A stretch of 64,000 nt of DNA from Dryocola clanedunensis_A (GTDB taxonomy: Bacteria; Pseudomonadota; Gammaproteobacteria; Enterobacterales; Enterobacteriaceae): the NCBI GenBank assembly GCA_038405435.1, contig JBBYHZ010000002.1. One strand, 5' to 3'. Shown here piece after piece: positions 59,096 to 64,000 of the stretch; the first letter of the stretch is position 1, and the number at the start of each line of letters is the position of its first letter. Made by a program: the position numbers and the translations under genes. A model generated the notes under the pieces. That model ran no database searches, had not been told where the DNA came from, and saw only the letters and a list, made by a program, of their open reading frames with translations.

Positions 59096-60360
59096 TGTTT
59101 GCCCTGGCCGACGTTAATTCATTTTACGCAAGCTGCGAAACGGTATTTCGCCCGGACCTGAAGGGACGTCCCGTTGTCGTTCTGAGCAACAACGACGGTT
59201 GCGTCATAGCGCGTAATGCTGAAGCAAAATCGCTGGGCGTCCCGATGGGGACTCCGTGGTTCAAAATGCGCAGCGAGTTTGAGCGGCATAAAATAGTGAC
59301 GTTCAGCAGTAACTACGCCCTGTACGCCGATATGTCTGCCCGGGTGATGACAATTCTGGAAGAGATGTCTCCCTGCGTCGAAATTTACTCCATTGATGAA
59401 GCTTTTATCGATCTGCACGGGGTGAGCCACTGCCAGAATCTGGAAACCTTCGGACAGGAAGTCAGAGCAAAAGTCCTGCAGTGGACAGGCTTAACCGTCG
59501 GGGTGGGCATCGGGCCGACCAAAACGCTCGCCAAACTTGCCAATCACGCGGCTAAAAAATGGCCGCAGACGGGCGGCGTCGTCGACCTCTCCATCATGGC
59601 GCGACAGCGTAAATTAATGAATCTGGTCGATGTCGGCGACGTCTGGGGCATTGGTCGCCGTATCTCTAAAAAGCTTAACGACATGGGCATTAAAACGGCG
59701 CTCCAGCTTGCCGATGCGTCAGCGCCCTTCATCAGAAAGCATTTCAGCGTGGTGCTTGAACGCACGGTACGAGAGCTGCGCGGCGAGTCCTGCCTGGCGC
59801 TCGAGGAATTTGTCCCGACAAAGCAGCAAATTATCTGTTCACGTTCGTTCGGCGATCGGGTCAGCGACTATGAACAAATGCGGGAGGCCATTTGCAGCCA
59901 TGCCGCCCGGGCAGCGGAGAAATTACGTGGCGAACATCAGTATTGCCGCCATATTTCCGCCTTCGTGAAAACCAGCCCCTTTGCCGTCAATGAGGCCTAT
60001 TACGGCAATACCGCCGGAACAAAGCTTCAGACGCCAACCCAGGATAGCCGTGATATTGTTGCCGCGGCGACAAAGTGCCTGGATACCATCTGGCGGGAGG
60101 GGCACAGATTTCAGAAGTGCGGCGTCATGCTGGGAGATTTCTACAGCCAGGGCGTAGCGCAGCTCGGTTTATTCGACGAGTATCAGCCCCGCAGCAACAG
60201 CGAACAGCTGATGGCCGTTCTGGACGGCATCAACCACAGCGGCAAAGGCCGCATCTGGTTTGCCGGTCAGGGCATTCAGAAAAGCTGGGAAATGAAACGC
60301 CAGATGCTCTCCCCGGCTTATACCACCCGGTTTAGCGATTTGCTGCGCGCGAAACTGTAG
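59095..60360 (+). CDS. umuC: Y-family DNA polymerase V catalytic subunit UmuC
   Basis: UmuC is the error-prone translesion polymerase subunit, active as UmuD'2C. The 421-residue product (E. coli 422) starts FALADVNSFYASCETVFRPD, giving the first catalytic Asp, and has EIYSIDEAFIDL with the Asp-Glu pair. The C-terminal QLGLFDEYQP resembles a beta-clamp-binding motif. ATG 59095 overlaps the umuD TGA by one base; a GTG one codon earlier is in frame. Confidence 0.95.
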   Translation: MFALADVNSFYASCETVFRPDLKGRPVVVLSNNDGCVIARNAEAKSLGVPMGTPWFKMRSEFERHKIVTFSSNYALYADMSARVMTILEEMSPCVEIYSIDEAFIDLHGVSHCQNLETFGQEVRAKVLQWTGLTVGVGIGPTKTLAKLANHAAKKWPQTGGVVDLSIMARQRKLMNLVDVGDVWGIGRRISKKLNDMGIKTALQLADASAPFIRKHFSVVLERTVRELRGESCLALEEFVPTKQQIICSRSFGDRVSDYEQMREAICSHAARAAEKLRGEHQYCRHISAFVKTSPFAVNEAYYGNTAGTKLQTPTQDSRDIVAAATKCLDTIWREGHRFQKCGVMLGDFYSQGVAQLGLFDEYQPRSNSEQLMAVLDGINHSGKGRIWFAGQGIQKSWEMKRQMLSPAYTTRFSDLLRAKL

Positions 60361-60495
60361 CCCTAATAATCATTACTTATATCTTGTGCGATAATCTGTT
60401 GATGAATAGCGGAAAAAATGGCGCCTGCGCCTTCTCTTTGGCGGCCTTTTTTTGCATTATTCGTAAACGTTAACCCGCAGATAAAAGGATGCGCT

Positions 60496-60678
60496 ATGCC
60501 TACAGTGGACCCGCAGCAGCTCGCCAGACGTATTGATACGGTGCTGGATATTCTGGTCGGCGGCGATCACGCCTCGGCGATTAACAACCTTGAGATCCTG
60601 AAGGCGGAGCTGCTGAGCATTGCCCGCGGCGAAGCGCCGCAGGACGGCGAGTTGAAAAAATCGCCGTGGGAGATTTGA
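60496..60678 (+). CDS. Small hypothetical protein
   Basis: The 60-residue product MPTVDPQQLARRIDTVLDIL... looks like a well-formed, mostly helical cytoplasmic protein. AAGGA lies about eight bases before ATG 60496, and codon use is like its neighbours, so I think it is real. I do not recognise its family. It is convergent with fsaA, 42 bases away. An open frame from 60418 adds residues without support. Confidence 0.65.
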   Translation: MPTVDPQQLARRIDTVLDILVGGDHASAINNLEILKAELLSIARGEAPQDGELKKSPWEI

Positions 60679-60720
60679 GACACCTGATATTTCCTCTCCC
60701 GGCGGAGAAGAAGTCATTTA

Positions 60721-61383
60721 TCAGAGGCTTAAAGAACCAAAAGCACCCTGCCAGTCTTTTTCAAAGGTAGCGATGGCGGCGGTGACGGCGGGCGTGGTCA
60801 GCAGCTGATCGGCGACGTCTACCGGTAAGGTGATGGACTCACAGCCCGCCAGCAGGCAGGACATGGCCTGATGCGGCGTGCGGAAGCTCGCGGCCAACAC
60901 TTTGGACTGCGGCGCATGCAGCGTCAGCAGCTGCTGCAGATCCTGAACCATCTGAATGCCGTCGCCGCCCTGCGCGTCCAGGCGATTCACATACGGCGCA
61001 ACGTATTCCGCACCGGCCAGCGCGGCCAGCAGCCCCTGTGCCGCACCGTAGACAGCGGTGCCAAGCGTTGGGATGCCCAGAACTTTCAGCTGTTTCATCG
61101 CCGCAAGGCCTTCGACCGTCGTCGGTACTTTCACTACGATTCCCGGTACGCGGCTGGTCAACAGCTGCGCTTCACGCACCATCTCATCCGCATTTGCCGC
61201 AATGACCTGAGCAAACAACTTGCCTTCGCCACCCAGCGCATCCTGCAACGCAGGTAATACGTCCCAGATCGGCTTGACAGCTTTGGCAACAATCGATGGG
61301 TTAGTCGTCACGCCCTGCAGGGGCAGAACGCGGGCCAGCCGCTTAACGGCAGCCACGTCGGCGGTATCTAAATACAGTTCCAT
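60721..61383 (-). CDS. fsaA: Fructose-6-phosphate aldolase FsaA
   Basis: FsaA is a transaldolase-family class I aldolase cleaving fructose 6-phosphate to dihydroxyacetone and glyceraldehyde 3-phosphate. The product is exactly 220 residues as in E. coli. The Schiff-base Lys is in IVVKVPTTVEG and the catalytic Tyr in VAPYVNRLDAQGG. ATG 61383 follows GGAGAACC; an upstream frame extension is rejected. It is divergent from pflE, as in E. coli fsaA-ybiY-ybiW. Confidence 0.95.
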   Translation of the reverse strand: MELYLDTADVAAVKRLARVLPLQGVTTNPSIVAKAVKPIWDVLPALQDALGGEGKLFAQVIAANADEMVREAQLLTSRVPGIVVKVPTTVEGLAAMKQLKVLGIPTLGTAVYGAAQGLLAALAGAEYVAPYVNRLDAQGGDGIQMVQDLQQLLTLHAPQSKVLAASFRTPHQAMSCLLAGCESITLPVDVADQLLTTPAVTAAIATFEKDWQGAFGSLSL

Positions 61384-61447
61384 AAGGTTCTCCAGATTCG
61401 TTGCAGATCTCATTGCCGTCATCATAGCTTCGCCTTCTGATTGATTC

Positions 61448-61489
61448 CTGATCGAAATCAATAAAACTTTCATTCGAAACCTATTTAAT
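61448..61489 (+). promoter_or_regulatory. FNR-like site and -10 upstream of pflE
   Basis: CTGATCGAAATCAA (61448-61461) matches the FNR consensus TTGAT-N4-ATCAA at nine of ten positions. TATTTAAT at 61482-61489 would be the -10, placing the site near -41.5, the usual class II activating position. This suits an oxygen-sensitive glycyl radical enzyme. Confidence 0.6.
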
Positions 61490-61517
61490 TTGCGAAAGAA
61501 AGTTAAGGGGCGTAATT

Positions 61518-62417
61518 ATGCTTTTCAATATTCAGCGTTACTCGACACATGACGGCCCGGGCATCCGCACGGTCGTCTTCCTGAAAGGCTGCTCTCTCGG
61601 CTGCCGCTGGTGCCAGAACCCTGAAAGCCGCGCCCGTACGCACGACATCTTATTTGACGAACGTCTCTGCCTCGCCGGATGCGAGCTTTGCCAGCATGCC
61701 GCGCCGCAGGCGATCTCCCGCACAGATAACAAACTGGTTATCGCCCGGGGAAAAGTCACCGATGCCGACATTCTTGCTTTAAACGACTGCTGTCCGACGC
61801 AGGCGCTGACCGTGTGCGGCGAAACCCAAAGCGCAGACGCCATTATGGAAAAAGTGCTGCGCGATAAGCCGTTTTACGACCGCAGCGGCGGCGGCATTAC
61901 CCTCTCGGGCGGCGAGCCGTTTATGCAGCCTGAACTGGCGCGCATGCTGCTGCAACGCAGCAAAGAAGCCGGAATCAACACCGCCGTAGAATCCTGCCTG
62001 CACGTACCGTGGAAGTATATCGAACCTTCACTCCCGCATCTGGATCTGCTGCTGGCGGATCTGAAACACGTCGATAAACAGCGCTTTAAGCAGTGGACGG
62101 ACGGCAATGCCGACCGGGTGCTGGATAACTTCCGCAGGCTTGCCGCCCACGGCGTAGAAATGACCATTCGCGTGCCGCTGATCCCTGATTTTAACGCTGA
62201 TGAGCGGTCCATTCGCGCCATCAGCGATTTTGCCGCCGACGAAATCGGCGCGAAGGCGATTCATTTTTTGCCCTACCACACCTTAGGTATCAACAAATAC
62301 AAACTCCTGAACGTGCCCTATCTGGCAGCGCAGAAACCCCTTGATGCGCCCGACCTGCTGCAGTTTGCCGAACAGTATGCCAGCCAGAAAGGCATGACCG
62401 CCTGGATAAGAGGATAA
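61518..62417 (+). CDS. pflE: Glycyl-radical-enzyme activating protein PflE (YbiY)
   Basis: This is a radical SAM activase of 299 residues (E. coli YbiY 308) that installs the glycyl radical on its partner. The SAM cluster motif is KGCSLGCRWCQNPE (CxxxCxxC), followed by a Cys-containing insert (CLAGCELC; DCCPTQAL) typical of activases with extra clusters, and SGGEPFMQ. A ribosome site AAGGGG precedes the ATG. It is five bases upstream of pflF. Confidence 0.92.
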   Translation: MLFNIQRYSTHDGPGIRTVVFLKGCSLGCRWCQNPESRARTHDILFDERLCLAGCELCQHAAPQAISRTDNKLVIARGKVTDADILALNDCCPTQALTVCGETQSADAIMEKVLRDKPFYDRSGGGITLSGGEPFMQPELARMLLQRSKEAGINTAVESCLHVPWKYIEPSLPHLDLLLADLKHVDKQRFKQWTDGNADRVLDNFRRLAAHGVEMTIRVPLIPDFNADERSIRAISDFAADEIGAKAIHFLPYHTLGINKYKLLNVPYLAAQKPLDAPDLLQFAEQYASQKGMTAWIRG

Positions 62418-62422
62418 ACATC

Positions 62423-64000
62423 ATGACCGAACTGAACCTGAACTTTCTCAGCCCGCGCGTCAAAGCGCACAAAGAAGCGCTGATCCACATCGTGAAGCCG
62501 CCGGTGTGTACCGAGCGCGCCCAGCACTACACTACTATTTATCAGCAGCATCAGGATAAGCCGCTGCCGGTTCGCCGCGCGCTGGCGCTGGCGCATCATC
62601 TGGCCGAACGCACCATCTGGATCAAACACGATGAGCTGATCGTCGGCAACCAGGCCAGCCACGTGCGAGGCGCGCCGTTCTTCCCGGAATATACCGTGGG
62701 CTGGATTGAAACAGAGATCGACGAGCTGGGCGACCGTCCGGGCGCGGGCTTCTCTATCACGGAAGAAGACAAAGCCGTGATGCATGAAATCTGCCCGTGG
62801 TGGAGGGGCCAGACGGTGCAGGATCGCTGCTACGGGATGTTTACCGACGAGCAAAAAGCGCTGCTGGCCACCGGCATTATCAAAGCCGAAGGCAACATGA
62901 CCTCCGGCGACGCGCACCTGGCGGTGAATTTCCCACTGCTGCTGGAGCTGGGGCTTGATGGCCTGCGCGAAAAAGTCGCAGAACGCCGCGAACGTCTGCA
63001 TCTCACCGACTGGGACGATCTGCATAAAGAGCAGTTCCTGAAGGCGATCGATATTACTTTCTGCGCCCTGAGCGACCATATCCTGCGCTTTGCGGCGCTG
63101 GCAAAAGAGATGGCGGGCAAAGAGCCCCGCCCTACCCGCCGCGACGAGCTGCTGGCAATGGCGGATAACTGCGAACACATCGCCCACCAGCCGCCGAAAT
63201 CCTTCTGGCAGGCGCTACAGCTGAGCTACTTCGTACAGCTGGTGCTGCAGATTGAATCCAACGGCCACTCCGTCAGCTTTGGTCGTCTGGACCAGTACCT
63301 TTATCCCTGGTACCGCCGCGACGTTGAGCTGGAGCAAACCCTGGGCCGCGAGCAGGCTATCGAACTGCTGCAAAGCTGCTGGCTTAAGCTGCTGGAGGTA
63401 AATAAAATTCGCTCCGGCTCGCATTCCAAAGCCTCGGCGGGCAGCCCGCTGTATCAGAACGTGACCATCGGCGGCCAGACGCTGCTCAACGGGAATGCGG
63501 TCGATGCGGTCAACCCGCTCTCTTATGCCGTACTGGAATCCTGCGGCCAGCTGCGCTCTACCCAGCCAAACCTTAGCGTGCGCTATCACGCGGGAATGAG
63601 CAATGACTTCCTGGACGCCTGCGTTCAGGTCATTCGCTGCGGCTTCGGTATGCCTGCCTTTAACAACGACGAAATAGTTATCGACGAGTTCATCAGGCTC
63701 GGCGTCAGCCGCGAAGATGCCTACGATTATGCGGCGATTGGCTGCATCGAAACCGCCGTCGGCGGCAAGTGGGGCTACCGCTGCACCGGCATGAGCTTCA
63801 TCAACTTTGCCCGCGTCATGCTGGCAACGCTTGAGCACGGCCGTGACGCCACCAGCGGGAAAGTTTTCCTGCCGCAGGAAAAGGCGCTGTCTGACGGCAG
63901 CTTCACCTCTTTCGACGAGGTGATGAACGCCTGGGACGAGCAGATTCGCTACTACACGCAGAAGTCCATTGAGATCGAATGCGTGGTAGATACCGTGCTG
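62423..64000 (+). CDS. pflF: Glycyl radical enzyme PflF (YbiW), 5' part
   Basis: This is the first 526 codons of a pyruvate-formate-lyase-like glycyl radical enzyme (E. coli YbiW 810 residues); the frame is open to the window edge. It starts MTELNLNFLSPRVKAHKEAL behind AGGATAA. The active-site thiyl Cys is in AAIGCIETAVGGKWG near residue 442. The glycyl-radical loop lies beyond the window. The motif GCIE rather than the PFL double Cys argues against true pyruvate formate-lyase and for a dehydratase-like member. The substrate is not established. Confidence 0.92.
   Translation, partial: MTELNLNFLSPRVKAHKEALIHIVKPPVCTERAQHYTTIYQQHQDKPLPVRRALALAHHLAERTIWIKHDELIVGNQASHVRGAPFFPEYTVGWIETEIDELGDRPGAGFSITEEDKAVMHEICPWWRGQTVQDRCYGMFTDEQKALLATGIIKAEGNMTSGDAHLAVNFPLLLELGLDGLREKVAERRERLHLTDWDDLHKEQFLKAIDITFCALSDHILRFAALAKEMAGKEPRPTRRDELLAMADNCEHIAHQPPKSFWQALQLSYFVQLVLQIESNGHSVSFGRLDQYLYPWYRRDVELEQTLGREQAIELLQSCWLKLLEVNKIRSGSHSKASAGSPLYQNVTIGGQTLLNGNAVDAVNPLSYAVLESCGQLRSTQPNLSVRYHAGMSNDFLDACVQVIRCGFGMPAFNNDEIVIDEFIRLGVSREDAYDYAAIGCIETAVGGKWGYRCTGMSFINFARVMLATLEHGRDATSGKVFLPQEKALSDGSFTSFDEVMNAWDEQIRYYTQKSIEIECVVDTVL

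Overview
The window is a piece of an enterobacterial chromosome. It reads most like the Enterobacter/Lelliottia/Leclercia side of Enterobacteriaceae: many products resemble E. coli K-12 proteins closely, the backbone follows E. coli gene order in long blocks, and the osmU system sits beside dmsD as it does in Salmonella. Genus is inferred from remembered gene content; no 16S or search was available. I saw no rRNA, tRNA, CRISPR array, phage or complete insertion sequence.

Layout. (1) 1-1.9 kb: end of an ynfEFGHI-type anaerobic S/N-oxide reductase operon (ynfG, ynfH, dmsD). (2) 2.3-5.7 kb: four-gene OsmU osmoprotectant ABC importer. (3) 5.8-17.0 kb: an 11-kb divergent island between osmV and clcB. 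It encodes two histidinol-dehydrogenase-family enzymes, two tandem-SnoaL proteins, a LacI regulator, an MFS transporter, an SDR, an alpha/beta hydrolase, an HpaI-type aldolase and a bicupin. It looks like a complete catabolic pathway (sense, uptake, oxidise, hydrolyse, cleave) for an unidentified small hydroxylated compound and is the best candidate here for an undescribed system. (4) 17.1-28.9 kb: the E. coli-like run clcB, bioD2, mlc, ynfL, ynfM, (M32 carboxypeptidase), asr, ydgU, ydgD, mdtJI, tqsA. (5) 29-37 kb: pptA, nhoA, a GST, a lacZ with no lacI/lacY, a LysR regulator, a YjbR-like protein and ansP. (6) 37.5-43.3 kb: an AT-richer biofilm/blue-light region with a membrane protein of unknown role, an extra AriR-like protein, bluR, bluF, ycgZ-ymgA-ariR, and an SDR remnant. 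(7) 43.3-49.7 kb: a ThDP-dependent decarboxylase, an ECF sigma/anti-sigma pair behind a secreted fasciclin protein, the PQQ receptor pqqU, and yicS. (8) 49.8-52.3 kb: a LysR/DHA2-exporter pair. (9) 52.4-58.5 kb: the whole pyruvate-sensing module in one place, btsT-yjiX-yjiA convergent with btsSR, with BtsR-type repeats upstream of btsT. (10) 58.6-60.4 kb: umuDC under a LexA box. (11) 60.5-64.0 kb: a small conserved-looking protein, fsaA, and the divergent pflE-pflF pair, with an FNR-like site between fsaA and pflE; pflF runs off the window.

Regulatory sites seen directly as sequence patterns include a LexA box, three 20-nt-phased BtsR-type repeats, a likely Mlc self-operator, two LacI-type operators, an RstA-like box at asr, paired TGTACA motifs around bluR and ycgZ, an FNR-like site, REP-like repeats in at least six intergenic gaps, and several intrinsic terminators.
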